Source: Thalassolituus maritimus
Lineage (GTDB): Bacteria > Pseudomonadota > Gammaproteobacteria > Pseudomonadales > Oceanobacteraceae
Length of the DNA stretch: 64,000 nt
NCBI RefSeq assembly: GCF_900156675.1
Contig: NZ_FTOH01000002.1
Span: forward strand, 372,001-436,000
Direction of reading: 5' to 3'
Notes under the pieces: model-generated
The model's input: the letters and a program-made list of their open reading frames with translations, nothing else
Database searches by the model: none
Told to the model about the DNA's origin: nothing
In this document: piece by piece, positions 37,240-47,269 of the stretch
How the letters are laid out: every line of letters begins with the position of its first letter
Position numbering within the stretch: position 1 is the stretch's first letter
Made by a program: the position numbers and the translations under genes

Positions 37240-38079
37240 ATGATAATAAAACCAACCGTAAGTCTGGTGGCACTCCTGCTACCAATGTCAGCACTGGCTG
37301 AACTGCAATCTCTTGATGAATATGCCATGAGTACAGTATCCGGGCAGTCCGGGATCAGTATTGAAATGGAAGCTCAGATGGATATCGGTGAAATCATTTA
37401 TACCGATGAGGGCTCTCTCGCAATTACTGAGGTCTTTCTTGGTGGTGCTGACCGTGATGATCTGTTTGTCGAAGGTTATACCGCAGCCAATGGCGGTACC
37501 CCTTTTATTCAGAATGTGTCCTCGCTTCTCGATGACCTGAAGTTGGATATCGATATCTCAGCAGAGGGCGAATTGTCGCTCAAATTTTTCCCGGTTGGTT
37601 TTGCCGCACCTGTGGATTTCAGCATCCGTACAGAAGCTTGGGAAATACGCGATGCCGATGGTGCTCCCAAATTTACTCTGATTGATAACTTTAAGATGGA
37701 CGGCATCTTTACCCAGTTATGGGCCAAAATTGGGTACGACGATGAACTCGGAACAGATCGTCTGAATCTGGAAATGATGATCGGCATCGATGATCTCGAC
37801 TTTGATATGCCGGCACTTGGTCTGGCGATACGTGACTTCCGCATGACCCGCTCTGACTACGACGATAACCCTAATCTATTGAGTGCCAACGCGCAGATTG
37901 AGGCAGATATTTACAGCGGCCAGAACTCCCAGGGCGGTGGTGCACTCGCAATCGATAATATCGGGATGAATGCGGATATCACTGTTGGGTCCATTCAGGT
38001 AGGTGGACGCTCAATCGGTTCAATGAAAGTCGATAACCTCAACATGGTTGGCGGCAGTCTGAAAATTTACGGCCACTGA
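37240..38079 (+). CDS. secreted protein resembling the DUF6160 group
   Basis: A 279-residue protein with Sec signal (MIIKPTVSLVALLLPMSALA). I use the ATG at 37240, which gives this clean signal; the frame is open 15 codons earlier. Just after the signal it reads LQSLDEYAMSTVSGQSGISIEM, a pattern seen in a group of secreted gammaproteobacterial proteins (DUF6160, from memory). The rest is Asp/Gly-rich beta-strand-like sequence with amphipathic repeats. Function unknown. Monocistronic, closed by a strong terminator. Confidence 0.78.
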   Translation: MIIKPTVSLVALLLPMSALAELQSLDEYAMSTVSGQSGISIEMEAQMDIGEIIYTDEGSLAITEVFLGGADRDDLFVEGYTAANGGTPFIQNVSSLLDDLKLDIDISAEGELSLKFFPVGFAAPVDFSIRTEAWEIRDADGAPKFTLIDNFKMDGIFTQLWAKIGYDDELGTDRLNLEMMIGIDDLDFDMPALGLAIRDFRMTRSDYDDNPNLLSANAQIEADIYSGQNSQGGGALAIDNIGMNADITVGSIQVGGRSIGSMKVDNLNMVGGSLKIYGH

Positions 38080-38101
38080 AACCCTCCACTCAGTGGGTTT
38101 T

Positions 38102-38135
38102 GCCAGCTTACCAAGGGCGGTAAGCTGGCTTTTTT
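38102..38135 (+). terminator. intrinsic terminator
   Basis: Perfect 11-bp stem GCCAGCTTACC/GGTAAGCTGGC (38102-38112 with 38119-38129), loop AAGGGC, followed by six T. Confidence 0.95.
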
Positions 38136-38255
38136 GTGTCTGGCCCTCTGTCTCTTCTTAGTTGCGAGTTGCCCCACTGATCAAGCTCTGTACAATGCCG
38201 GCTTTCCGCCTGAGTTCTTCGGGTGCGTGTCTTAATAGTAAGTGAGCAGTTACTT

Positions 38256-39743
38256 ATGTTGAATACTCTGAAGCGCGAGTGGTTTTCAAACGTTCGCGGC
38301 GATCTCTTGTCGGGCACCGTCGTTGCTCTGGCTCTGATTCCTGAGGCCATCGCCTTTTCTATTATCGCCGGAGTTGACCCGAAGGTCGGCCTTTACGCGT
38401 CGTTCTGTATCGCGGTTATCATCGCCATCGTGGGTGGTCGTCCGGGCATGATCTCGGCAGCAACGGGTGCGATGGCGCTGCTGATGGTGACCTTGGTAAA
38501 AGAGCATGGCCTGCAGTATCTGCTCGCGGCTTCGTTACTGTGTGGTGTTATCCAGATTGTGGCGGGCTTTTTAAAGCTCGGGGATCTGATGCGTTTTGTG
38601 TCACGGTCGGTGGTCACAGGCTTCGTGAATGCTCTGGCGATTCTGATTTTTATGGCACAGTTGCCTGAACTCACGAACGTGACCTGGCATGTGTACGCTA
38701 TGACCGCCGCAGGTCTGGGTATCATCTACCTGTTCCCTTATGTGCCGAAAGTAGGTAGTTGGCTGCCGTCGCCGCTGGTGTGCATCCTTACCATGACAGC
38801 CGTTGCGATCTACTTCGGAATCGATGTACGTACTGTGGCTGACATGGGTGAATTGCCAGACACTCTGCCTATTTTCCTCTGGCCAGATGTACCGCTGACG
38901 CTGGAAACTCTGTGGATTATTCTGCCGTACTCGGCTGCTCTGGCGGCCGTAGGTTTGCTGGAGTCGATGATGACAGCCACCATCGTTGACGAACTCACCG
39001 ATACAGACAGTGATAAGAACCGCGAGTGTAAGGGCCAGGGTGTGGCGAACATCGGTTCTTCTCTGCTGGGTGGTATGGCGGGTTGCGCCATGATCGGTCA
39101 GTCGATCATTAACGTGAAATCCGGAGGACGTGGTCGACTATCCACCTTTGTCGCGGGTCTGTTCTTGCTGATTATGGTGGTCTTCCTCGATGAGTGGATT
39201 GGTCAGATCCCAATGGCAGCGCTCGTTGCGGTGATGATCATGGTGTCGATTGGTACCTTCTCATGGGATTCCGTGATCAACCTTAAGAAACACCCGTTAT
39301 CCACCAATATTGTGATGCTGGCCACAGTCTCTGTGGTTGTAGCGACGCACAACCTGGCTTTGGGTGTACTCGTTGGCGTCCTGCTGGCATCCTTGTTCTT
39401 TGCCAACAAGATTGGCCGTTTCATGGTCGTGAAAAGCGAGCAGGATGCACCGGGCGAACGCACCTACAAGGTGATTGGCCAGGTGTTCTTTGCGTCGTCG
39501 GATGCGTTCAGTAAGTCATTCGATTTCCGCGAAGCGGCTTCTAAAGTCACTATTGATCTGACGCATGCCCATTTCTGGGATATTACGTCAGTATCTGCTC
39601 TGGATAAGGTGGTGATTAAGTTCCGCCGCGAGGGAGCAGAGGTCGAGCTGCTTGGAATGAATGAAGCCAGTGCCACGATTGTCGACCGTTTCGGTGTTCA
39701 TGATAAGCCGGAAGAAGTCGAGAAAATGATGGCGGGTCACTAA
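38256..39743 (+). CDS. SulP-family anion transporter with STAS domain
   Basis: A 495-residue SulP/SLC26 protein. It begins with the family signature ([21 protein letters not shown]), has about 10-14 helices and ends in a cytoplasmic STAS domain (about residues 400-495; [19 protein letters not shown]). Substrates of the family include sulfate, bicarbonate and dicarboxylates; none can be read here. I prefer the ATG at 38256 to a GTG at 38223 on alignment grounds. A universal stress protein gene follows after 73 bp, a common pairing. Confidence 0.9.
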   Translation: MLNTLKREWFSNVRGDLLSGTVVALALIPEAIAFSIIAGVDPKVGLYASFCIAVIIAIVGGRPGMISAATGAMALLMVTLVKEHGLQYLLAASLLCGVIQIVAGFLKLGDLMRFVSRSVVTGFVNALAILIFMAQLPELTNVTWHVYAMTAAGLGIIYLFPYVPKVGSWLPSPLVCILTMTAVAIYFGIDVRTVADMGELPDTLPIFLWPDVPLTLETLWIILPYSAALAAVGLLESMMTATIVDELTDTDSDKNRECKGQGVANIGSSLLGGMAGCAMIGQSIINVKSGGRGRLSTFVAGLFLLIMVVFLDEWIGQIPMAALVAVMIMVSIGTFSWDSVINLKKHPLSTNIVMLATVSVVVATHNLALGVLVGVLLASLFFANKIGRFMVVKSEQDAPGERTYKVIGQVFFASSDAFSKSFDFREAASKVTIDLTHAHFWDITSVSALDKVVIKFRREGAEVELLGMNEASATIVDRFGVHDKPEEVEKMMAGH

Positions 39744-39816
39744 CAGGCCCCCTATTAACGATCGGTGAGGTTTGCGCGATGGTTTCACTGTCGAAAGAGA
39801 GTGAGAAGGAGTAACG

Positions 39817-40671
39817 ATGAAACAGATTACGGCATGTATTGATGCCTCCCCGGGTGCCATGGCGGTCGTCGATGCCGCTTCCTGGGTCAGCCAGCGCCTG
39901 CAACAACCACTGACTCTGCTGCACACTCTTGAGAAGGTCGATAAGAATGCGGCTGACCTCAGTGGCAGCATTGGTTTTGGCAGCCGGGAGCATTTGCTGG
40001 AGCAGCTTACTGAGTTAGATGCTCAGCGTGCGAAGCTGGCGATTGAAAGTAGTCGTATCATGCTCGAGTCTGCGGAAAAGCGGGCGAAAGAGCACGGCGC
40101 TCAGGACTGTAGCGTTCAGCAGCGTCACGGTCGCCTGTCGGAGGAAGTGCTGTCCCTCGTTGACGATACACGTGTGCTGGTGATGGGGCGTCAGGGGGAA
40201 GACCATCCGGACCCTACGGTTGCCACGCTGGGCAGCCAGCTGGAGACGGTACTGCGCTCAGTCTCATGTCCTGTGTTGATTACAACTGGTGTCTCCTTTC
40301 GTACTCCGACCCGCTTTATGGTGGCTTATGACGGTAGTGAAGCAGTCGAACGTGCGTTAGATGCGTACGCTGACAGCCCACTTCTGAAAGAAGCAGAGTG
40401 TCATCTGGTGATGGTTAACCACACCGACGCTGAACACGTAGCTAAGTTTACGACCGCGCACGAGCGCCTTGAGAAAGCCGGTTTTAAAGTGGTGACGCGT
40501 CAGTGCGAGGGCGATGTTCTGTCGATTCTCAATGACTACCAGTTCCGGCACCAGATTGACCTGATCGTGATGGGCGCCTACGGCCACTCGCGTATCCGTC
40601 AGTTCTTCGTTGGTTCGCATACCCGCAATATGGTCAGCCACAGCAAAGTACCTATTCTGCTGCTGCGTTAA
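39817..40671 (+). CDS. tandem universal stress protein (UspA family)
   Basis: A 284-residue cytoplasmic protein of two Usp domains. The second half has the ATP-binding signature (GAYGHSRIRQFFVGSHTRNMV); the first half keeps VMGRQG with a weaker signature. The ATG follows GAAGGAG. Often found beside SulP transporters, so a role in controlling the transporter or in anion stress is inferred, not shown. Closed by a terminator at 40706. Confidence 0.92.
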   Translation: MKQITACIDASPGAMAVVDAASWVSQRLQQPLTLLHTLEKVDKNAADLSGSIGFGSREHLLEQLTELDAQRAKLAIESSRIMLESAEKRAKEHGAQDCSVQQRHGRLSEEVLSLVDDTRVLVMGRQGEDHPDPTVATLGSQLETVLRSVSCPVLITTGVSFRTPTRFMVAYDGSEAVERALDAYADSPLLKEAECHLVMVNHTDAEHVAKFTTAHERLEKAGFKVVTRQCEGDVLSILNDYQFRHQIDLIVMGAYGHSRIRQFFVGSHTRNMVSHSKVPILLLR

Positions 40672-40705
40672 CGTAGTAGTGACAGAAGTGCTACGCTGAC
40701 AGAGA

Positions 40706-40732
40706 GAAAAGGGGCCATCGGCCCCTTTTTTA
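40706..40732 (+). terminator. intrinsic terminator
   Basis: Stem AAAAGGGGCC/GGCCCCTTTT, loop ATC, T-run to 40731. Its core resembles the terminators at 5169 and 7552. The A-run on the left lets it also act for the minus-strand efflux operon. Confidence 0.93.
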
Positions 40733-40758
40733 TTTTGAGTCTTATCTGACAGCCTTCA

Positions 40759-43700
40759 CTATCGACTGAGGCTCGCTTTGTTGTGACTTCGCCTGTGAAG
40801 CCAGAAGTAGAGCACAGGCACCACAAACAAGGTTAATGTGGTCGCCGAGATAATGCCGCCAATCACCACAGTGGCGAGTGGACGCTGAACTTCTGCACCA
40901 ATGCCTGTATTCAATGCCATAGGAACGAAACCGAGCCCAGCGACCAGAGCCGTCATCAGCACAGGTCGCAATCGCCTTGTTGCCCCTTCAATGACAGCGT
41001 CGCGCAAAGCGACGCCCTGATCACGCAGCTGGCGGATAAAGGTCAGCATGACGAGTCCGTTCAATACCGAGATCCCGGACAGTGCGATAAAGCCCACGGC
41101 CGCTGAGATCGACATAGGTATATCTCTCAACCACAGCAGGAATATTCCGCCGGTCAGGGCCAGTGGTACACCACTGAAGATAATTAAGGCATCGCGCAGA
41201 TTCCCGAACGCCGACACCAGCACGAAGAGAATAAGTGCCAGAGTCGCCGGTACCACCCAGCGCAGCGTTTTCTCGGCAGACTGAAGCTGCTCGAAGGTCC
41301 CGCCGTATTCCAACCAGTAGCCACTGGGCAAATCGATCTCGGACATGGCCCTTCGCTGGACCTCTCCGATAAAACTCCCCAGATCGCGACCCCGTACGTT
41401 GGCACTGATAACAATGCGACGTTTGCCGTTTTCACGGCTGACCTGGGCCGGCGCGGGCGCGAGAATAACGTCCGCGACTTCACTCACAGGCACAAACCCG
41501 CCACCTGCAAGCGGTACAGGAAGCGCTTTGATCAGCTCTGTATTCCGGCGCAGAGATTCGGGAAATCTGACGACTAACGGAATACGTTGGTCTCCACGAT
41601 AGATCAGCCCCGCCTGTTGTCCGCCGACAGCCGTCGATAGCAGAGACTGAATATCATCGACCGTTAAACCATAGGCCGCCAATTTCTGGCGTTTGGGGTG
41701 AAGGGTTAACACGGGTAGACCTGTGACCTGCTCGACCCGGACATCGGCGCTGCCGTCCACTGAGTTCAGCAGGGCAGCAACCGCATTTGCTGCAGTAAGA
41801 AGCTGGTTCAGGTCATCACCGAACACTTTGACGCCAAGGTCGGCGCGTACTCCAGAGATCAGTTCATTGAAGCGCATCTGGATGGGCTGAGTGAATTCAT
41901 AGTTATTACCCGGGAGTTCCCGCACGCTGGCTTCAATCTGCTCTACCAGATCCGCTTTATGCCGCTCCGGGTCCGGCCATTGTGCCTTGGGCTTGAGGAT
42001 GATGAAGGTATCCGCGACATTGGGCGGCATAGGGTCGGTCGCGATCTCCGGTGTGCCAAGCCGGGAGAAAACAGTCTTAACTTCAGGGAAGGTAAGAAGG
42101 CGCTCCTCAAGTAATACCTGCATATCTAACGACTGTTGTAGAGAGGTGCCGGGAATACGCAAGGCATGGAGTGCAATATCCCCTTCATCCAGCTGAGGAA
42201 TGAATTCTGAACCTAGGCGAGTGCTGAGAATCAAGGCGCCAACGATAAGCAGGGCGGCTGAGCCGATCATCATCACAGGAACACCCAGGGCAGTACGCAG
42301 AAGTCGCTCATAAAGTGACTGGTAGCCGTATCGCTTTGATTCGACAGACGACGCGCCAGATGGCTCGGTATGATGAACGCCTGTCCCGTTCCTCAGAAAC
42401 ACAGCGATAGCGGCAGGCACCAGCGTGATACTGATGATCATGGCGGAGAGCAGGGCGATCACCACGGTTGCGGCCATCGGGTGAAACATCTTTCCTTCGA
42501 TGCCGGTGAGGCTGAAGATGGGGATATACACCAGAGTGATGATGGCGACGCCGAACAGGCTGGGTTTCATCACCTCTGCGGTTGCTGAGTAAACCAGTTC
42601 AAGACGCTCGCGCAAGGTCAGGGCTGACCCGCTGGCGCTCAGGCGCCTCACGCAGTTTTCGACGATGATGACAGCGCCATCAACGATTAAGCCGAAGTCC
42701 AGAGCGCCCAGACTCATCAGGTTGGCAGATACGCCGGTCTGAACCATGCCGGTTACTGTGGCCAGCATCGCCAGAGGGATGACCGCCGCAGTAATCAGTG
42801 CTGCACGCAGATTGCGCAACATGATGAACAAAACAAAAATAACCAACAAAGCGCCTTCAAGTAGGTTGGTCTGTACCGTCGCCAGCGTCTTGCCCACCAG
42901 GTCTGTGCGGTTGTAAACAACTTCGGTCGTCACGCCATCAGGGAGACTGGTTGCGATATCTTGCAGGCGGCGTTCAAGCGCTTCCGCAACCTCTTTCGGG
43001 TTTTCCCCCATCAGCATCATGGCACTGCCCAGTACAGTTTCTGAGCCACCACGTGTCGCCGCGCCTGTGCGTAACTCTTCGCCCTGAGTGACCTCAGCAA
43101 GGTCCCGGATGCGCACAATGGCCGTACCGTTGCGAGCCACCACGGTATCGCGGATATCTTCTATCGACTTCAGTTGACCGACGGCTCTTACCAGCTGTTG
43201 TTCCCCATGGACTTCGATATAGCCTGCGCCACGGTTGCTGTTGTTGCGCCTGATCGCGGATACCAGCTGAGGCACCGTGATCTGGTGTTGCAGTAACAAG
43301 GCTGGGTCAGGGCGGATATGAATCTGCTCTTCGAAGCCACCGCTGGTATTGATCTCGGCGACGCCCGCAACCTGAGCCAGTTGCGGGCGTATTATCCAGT
43401 CCTGAACTGTACGCAGGGCCATGGCATCGTAAGGGCTGCCGTCCGACTGGCGAGCATCGCTGTCGGCCGTGACGGTATAACTGAATATTTCACCCAGTCC
43501 GGTACTGATTGGCCCCATCACCGGCTTCAGACCTTCAGGTAGGGCGTCGCTGATTTGGCCCAGTCGCTGATCAATCAGATTTCGTGCGTGATAGATATCA
43601 GTGCCGTCTTTGAAGACGACCGTCACCTGTGACAGGCCGTAGCGCGATAAAGAGCGCGTATATTCGAGTTGTGGCAAGCCGTAGAGCGCAGTTTCTACCG

Positions 43701-43902
43701 GAAACGTCACCCGTTGCTCGGCTTCCAGAGGCGAGTATCCGGTAGCTTCCGTATTAATCTGAACCTGAACGTTGGTGATGTCCGGTACAGCATCAATGGG
43801 TAAATAGCGATAACTCCAGAGTCCGGCGGCAATCAGAACCAGGCTGGAGGCCAGCATCATGAAGCGTCGCTCCACTGCCAGCCGTATTATGGCATTCAGC
43901 AT
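40759..43902 (-). CDS. czcA: heavy-metal efflux RND pump, divalent-cation (CzcA) type
   Basis: A 1047-residue inner-membrane proton-driven pump of the HME-RND family that exports metal ions through an adaptor and outer-membrane channel. The helix-4 motif reads DFGLIVDGAVIIVEN, which marks the divalent (Zn/Co/Cd/Ni) subclass; Cu/Ag pumps such as CusA lack this Asp/Asp/Glu set. The exact metal is inferred only. Last gene of the efflux operon, nine bases after the adaptor gene. Confidence 0.93.
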   Translation of the reverse strand: MLNAIIRLAVERRFMMLASSLVLIAAGLWSYRYLPIDAVPDITNVQVQINTEATGYSPLEAEQRVTFPVETALYGLPQLEYTRSLSRYGLSQVTVVFKDGTDIYHARNLIDQRLGQISDALPEGLKPVMGPISTGLGEIFSYTVTADSDARQSDGSPYDAMALRTVQDWIIRPQLAQVAGVAEINTSGGFEEQIHIRPDPALLLQHQITVPQLVSAIRRNNSNRGAGYIEVHGEQQLVRAVGQLKSIEDIRDTVVARNGTAIVRIRDLAEVTQGEELRTGAATRGGSETVLGSAMMLMGENPKEVAEALERRLQDIATSLPDGVTTEVVYNRTDLVGKTLATVQTNLLEGALLVIFVLFIMLRNLRAALITAAVIPLAMLATVTGMVQTGVSANLMSLGALDFGLIVDGAVIIVENCVRRLSASGSALTLRERLELVYSATAEVMKPSLFGVAIITLVYIPIFSLTGIEGKMFHPMAATVVIALLSAMIISITLVPAAIAVFLRNGTGVHHTEPSGASSVESKRYGYQSLYERLLRTALGVPVMMIGSAALLIVGALILSTRLGSEFIPQLDEGDIALHALRIPGTSLQQSLDMQVLLEERLLTFPEVKTVFSRLGTPEIATDPMPPNVADTFIILKPKAQWPDPERHKADLVEQIEASVRELPGNNYEFTQPIQMRFNELISGVRADLGVKVFGDDLNQLLTAANAVAALLNSVDGSADVRVEQVTGLPVLTLHPKRQKLAAYGLTVDDIQSLLSTAVGGQQAGLIYRGDQRIPLVVRFPESLRRNTELIKALPVPLAGGGFVPVSEVADVILAPAPAQVSRENGKRRIVISANVRGRDLGSFIGEVQRRAMSEIDLPSGYWLEYGGTFEQLQSAEKTLRWVVPATLALILFVLVSAFGNLRDALIIFSGVPLALTGGIFLLWLRDIPMSISAAVGFIALSGISVLNGLVMLTFIRQLRDQGVALRDAVIEGATRRLRPVLMTALVAGLGFVPMALNTGIGAEVQRPLATVVIGGIISATTLTLFVVPVLYFWLHRRSHNKASLSR

Positions 43903-43911
43903 GTGACCTCC

Positions 43912-44868
43912 TTAGTGCTGATGGGCAGCACCGGATTTTCCGATGTCTGCTTTTATCAGGTAGCTGTTGTCGGTCACGTATTCTTCGCCCGGATTCAGCC
44001 CGGCCGTTATTTCGGTGAACTTCTCGTCACTGGCGCCGGTGGTAACCGGGCGTGCTTCGTATTCTCCATCGTGATGTACAAACACTACGGTGTTGCCTTC
44101 GTGATTTTGCAGAGCACGATTCTCGACTCTTACCTGTGCGACGGTTTCTGCGGTGGTGATGTGAGCAAGTGTCACCTCGCCCGGCGTCAGGTCGCCATGT
44201 GGGTTGGGCACCTTAGCCCGCGCTCGCCAGAAGGGTCGGCCATGAGCGGGAGGGGCAATCGATTCGATCTGTGTCGAGATTTCGTGGGCAGGCAGCGTCA
44301 CTGGCTGTCCAGCTGTAACCTGAGTCCTTTGAGATGGGTGTACTGGGATTTCCAGCCAGAGCCCGGACAGGTCAACGATCACAAATAAGGGTTCGCTGCT
44401 CGCCAGGTTGCCTGACGCCGCATGGCTGTCGCTGATAACGCCTGAAATCGGTGATCTGACCTCATAGCGACTCAGGCTTTCATTGCTTTCGATGGTGGCC
44501 AGTGTTTGCCCTTTCTTAACGCTATCGCCGGGGGCGACCCGGACATCGGTAATCAGGCCGGGAAAGCGCCCGCTGAGCTGGATCTCCTGTTGAGGCGGTA
44601 CTACCAGAGTCGCGAAGATGGGGAGTGTTGCGTTTACCGTGCCAGACGATGCAATCGCGGTTCTGATACCGTTTGCGGTGGCCATCGCAGCAGAGATCTT
44701 CGTCGTATTTTCGTGCTCGTGCTCATGACCATGCTCTCCTTCATGACCGTGCTCTTTTCCATGACTATGGCCGTGGCCTTCTTCGTGCTCATGATCGCCG
44801 GATGCGTGTACTGTTAAAGACAGGCTAAGCAGCAGGCAGATAGCCAGAGTGTGTGGTCGATACATCAT
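43912..44868 (-). CDS. czcB: RND efflux periplasmic adaptor with His-rich N-terminus
   Basis: A 318-residue membrane-fusion protein. Sec signal (cleavage near VHASG), then about 30 residues with 11 His interleaved with Glu and Gly (GHGHSHGKEHGHEGEHGHEH), a likely metal-binding tail. Next come the lipoyl/barrel-sandwich parts (VRVAPGDSVKKGQTLATI; YEVRSPISGVISD) and a beta-barrel domain. It is shorter than classical CzcB (about 520), with little coiled-coil. Its ATG overlaps the TolC-like stop codon (ATGA). Confidence 0.9.
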   Translation of the reverse strand: MMYRPHTLAICLLLSLSLTVHASGDHEHEEGHGHSHGKEHGHEGEHGHEHEHENTTKISAAMATANGIRTAIASSGTVNATLPIFATLVVPPQQEIQLSGRFPGLITDVRVAPGDSVKKGQTLATIESNESLSRYEVRSPISGVISDSHAASGNLASSEPLFVIVDLSGLWLEIPVHPSQRTQVTAGQPVTLPAHEISTQIESIAPPAHGRPFWRARAKVPNPHGDLTPGEVTLAHITTAETVAQVRVENRALQNHEGNTVVFVHHDGEYEARPVTTGASDEKFTEITAGLNPGEEYVTDNSYLIKADIGKSGAAHQH

Positions 44869-46142
44869 TGTGGGGTGTCCTGTGTTGTCTGGTTACTTAC
44901 TGCCCGGGCGGTTAATTCTTCTATCAGGGTGCGGCTGATCAGAGCGGCGCTGGCACTGCTGATCAGCTGGCGCTCAGCCTCAATCAATTCTTCGCGAGCG
45001 ATATGCCAGTCCTGATAGCGGTAACGACCCTGGGCGTATCCCTGCTCGACCTCATCCATGGCTCGTTTAAGTAATGGGATGATCTTTTGTTGGTAGGTAT
45101 TCACGCTGGCAGAGTGTTGCTGCAAGGCGCTCCAGGCGGTGTGAAGTCTTTGGGTTACGTCTCGTTTATGGGCCTGGTATTCATATTCACTCGCGACGGC
45201 ACGCTGGCGGGCTGCGCTGGCTGCGGATGATCCACGACGACCGCTGAAAAGAGGGATGCTGGCGGCCGCGCTCAGAGCCTCTTCGCGACTCTCTGCAAAG
45301 TGAGTAACGCCCACCCGCCACTCTACGCTGCCGGCGTTCCGGGCCTGTATCAGTGTCGAATCGGCTTCTGCCAGCCGTGCCTCGCTGGCATACACCTCAA
45401 GAACCAGCGCATCATCAACAGCGCTCAGCCGCTGAGGAAACTGACCGGGCGGGGTACTCAGATCGAACAGGTTGCCTGTCAGGCTGAGTTCTCCGCGTGG
45501 CTCCCCGGATGTCATCCAATAGCTTGTGAGCCGGTAAATATCGTTATCCAGCTGCAGTCGGGCCTGCTCTACGGCAGAGGCTGAGCGCTCAAGTGCCGCT
45601 TCAGCGCGAAGCTGATCGTTCTTCGGAGCAGCGCCGCGTTGGTGGCGTTTTTCAACAACCGCCAACGTCTGTTTATTCAGGCGCAGGCTCTCCTCTGCAA
45701 TCCTGAGCCTTTCCTGCGAGGCAAGCGTCGCTATGTAGGCACGGGTCACCTCGCTCAGTAACGATAAGGTCCGGGACTTACTCTGAGCGTCTGTGAGTTC
45801 GTAGGCCGATAATGCCTGCTGGTGACGGGCTCTGCGCTGCCCGCCCAGTTCGATGACCGACGACAGGGCGAGGGTGTACTCAGCCTGTGCTGCCTGTTGG
45901 TAACTACCATTTCCGATAAGGTTGTCGGCCTCGCCATTGAGAATAATCGGTGGAGCTAACGACAGCGTATCGACATCGGCCCTGCTGGCACGCTGAAGGG
46001 CCGAATATGCTTTGAATTGTGGGTGCGCCGCTTGTGTGCGCTGAATGGTTTCATCGAGGGTCAGAGCATGAGATGGCACTGACCACAAGGTACTGAGGCT
46101 CACAATCAGGCCCACAGCACCGCGTGTCATTGGTGATTTCAT
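44865..46142 (-). CDS. czcC: outer-membrane efflux channel (TolC/CzcC family)
   Basis: A 425-residue outer-membrane factor with Sec signal (cleavage after VPSHA) and the duplicated coiled-coil architecture of TolC proteins (e.g. LRAEAALERSASAVEQARLQ). I take the ATG at 46142 because CAGGAAA lies upstream; the frame is open 17 codons more. It is the channel for the adjacent adaptor and pump. First of the three pump genes, 75 bp after the His-rich small gene. Confidence 0.9.
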   Translation of the reverse strand: MKSPMTRGAVGLIVSLSTLWSVPSHALTLDETIQRTQAAHPQFKAYSALQRASRADVDTLSLAPPIILNGEADNLIGNGSYQQAAQAEYTLALSSVIELGGQRRARHQQALSAYELTDAQSKSRTLSLLSEVTRAYIATLASQERLRIAEESLRLNKQTLAVVEKRHQRGAAPKNDQLRAEAALERSASAVEQARLQLDNDIYRLTSYWMTSGEPRGELSLTGNLFDLSTPPGQFPQRLSAVDDALVLEVYASEARLAEADSTLIQARNAGSVEWRVGVTHFAESREEALSAAASIPLFSGRRGSSAASAARQRAVASEYEYQAHKRDVTQRLHTAWSALQQHSASVNTYQQKIIPLLKRAMDEVEQGYAQGRYRYQDWHIAREELIEAERQLISSASAALISRTLIEELTARAVSNQTTQDTPQ

Positions 46143-46217
46143 AAAATTTCCTGAATAGCTTATCTGTCGGGTAGTCATAAGGCAGCCCGGCAACGAGTGG
46201 CGTCATCGTTCAGCTAT

Positions 46218-46598
46218 TCAGGCAATCGGAGGGCGGTAGATCCCAGTGACGGGAGAGTGCGGTGGCCGGACAAAAGGGCCGGTCTGTTTAATAATCACAC
46301 TACTTAGTTGTGGTACCGACCAGCGCTGAGGCAGTGTGGTAGGAGTTGTGTGCTGGTGGCTGTGACAACCTGCGTGGCCGGTTTCCGGGCAAGCGTCTTC
46401 TGCTGTGTGATCCTGATGATCATGATCGCTATGGTGGGCGGCATCATGATGGGCAATGTCTGAGGCGTTGGGATCGGCAGCAAAGACATCCGTCACTTCA
46501 TTGAAAGGCGCGAGGTTCTGCAACATCAGCACAAGCAGCATCATCACCAGCGCGGGTGATGTTCGGGATAGTTGATGTTTGCGGTCGGTCGCTAGCAT
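46218..46598 (-). CDS. small His-rich exported protein of the metal-efflux operon
   Basis: A 126-residue protein with an N-terminal hydrophobic segment (ALVMMLLVLMLQNLAP), then a His/Asp-rich stretch with 11 His and 2 Cys, then a short tail ending RPPIA. Similar small His-rich proteins head metal-resistance operons (DUF2946/CopL-like); binding of zinc, cobalt or copper is inferred. It is first in the efflux operon and divergent from the ECF sigma gene, with an 84-bp shared promoter region. Confidence 0.75.
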   Translation of the reverse strand: MLATDRKHQLSRTSPALVMMLLVLMLQNLAPFNEVTDVFAADPNASDIAHHDAAHHSDHDHQDHTAEDACPETGHAGCHSHQHTTPTTLPQRWSVPQLSSVIIKQTGPFVRPPHSPVTGIYRPPIA

Positions 46599-46646
46599 AG
46601 GTTGTCAGGGCGAATCTCTTTCGCGAACTTTTATTGCGATCTTTTA

Positions 46647-46671
46647 GTATAGTCATATACGACTACTTCTA
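46647..46671. promoter_or_regulatory. nested inverted repeats in the efflux/sigma divergent promoter
   Basis: GTATA-GTCA-TATAC (46647-46660) overlaps TAGTC-ATATAC-GACTA (46650-46665), between the His-rich gene and the sigma factor gene. CGACTACTTCTA (46660-46671) resembles CGACTTACTCTA (47498-47509) upstream of the hvfA-like gene (9 of 12 identical), a possible -10 region read by the sigma factor. Evidence is thin. Confidence 0.35.
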
Positions 46672-46682
46672 GGATCTCAGCA

Positions 46683-47267
46683 ATGGCAGCAGAAAACCAG
46701 TTGCACGTGACCTTTCGTGACGAAGATATAGAAAGTCTGCGCAAGCAGATGCTCAGTTTTGCGCGACTGCAGCTCGATGATGAGCATCTGGCCGAGGATG
46801 CGGTACAGGAAGCTCTGGCCGGTGCGTTGAAAAATGCCTCTTCTTTTTCCAGACAATCGACTCTGAAAACCTGGGTTTTCTCTATTCTGCGAAGAAAAAT
46901 TGCGGATGTGCTGCGAGGGCAATACCGGGAGCCGGTGCGCGAAGCCTGTAAGGAATGCAGCACGGACGACGACGAACTCTTTGATGGACGTGGGCATTGG
47001 CAGGCGGGAGCGACCCCCAGACGCTGGGGTGACACGCATGAACTGGCCGATAGCACTCAGTTCTGGCAGGTGTTTGATACCTGCCTTGAGGCACTGCCCG
47101 CAGAGCAGGCAAGGGTGTTTATGATGCGTGAATTTATTGAACTGGATTCCGCAGAAATCTGCGCCTCGCTTGAACTGTCGACGAGTAACCTTCACGTTCT
47201 TCTACACCGTGCACGTCTGAAGTTGCGGGCATGTTTATCTGATCATTGGTTCGAGAGGGAGGCCTGA
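46683..47267 (+). CDS. ECF-type RNA polymerase sigma factor
   Basis: A 194-residue sigma-70 family protein. Sigma2 (DDEHLAEDAVQEALAGAL...STLKTWVFSILRRKIADVLR) and sigma4 (LEALPAEQARVFMMREFIEL...ICASLELSTSNLHVLLHRAR) are clear, with a longer linker than most ECF factors. It resembles the TIGR02943-type group. The anti-sigma gene starts two bases after its stop codon. By analogy with the RpoQ and SigF systems that control MNIO/DoxX metallophore operons, it likely drives the downstream hvfA-hvfX genes. Confidence 0.93.
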   Translation: MAAENQLHVTFRDEDIESLRKQMLSFARLQLDDEHLAEDAVQEALAGALKNASSFSRQSTLKTWVFSILRRKIADVLRGQYREPVREACKECSTDDDELFDGRGHWQAGATPRRWGDTHELADSTQFWQVFDTCLEALPAEQARVFMMREFIELDSAEICASLELSTSNLHVLLHRARLKLRACLSDHWFEREA

Positions 47268-47269
47268 CT

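Noticed and set aside
40759-43902. Possibility that the RND pump is a Cu/Ag exporter (CusA)
   Set aside because: The helix-4 motif is the DFG...VDG...EN divalent-cation form, and the adaptor is His- rather than Met-rich.
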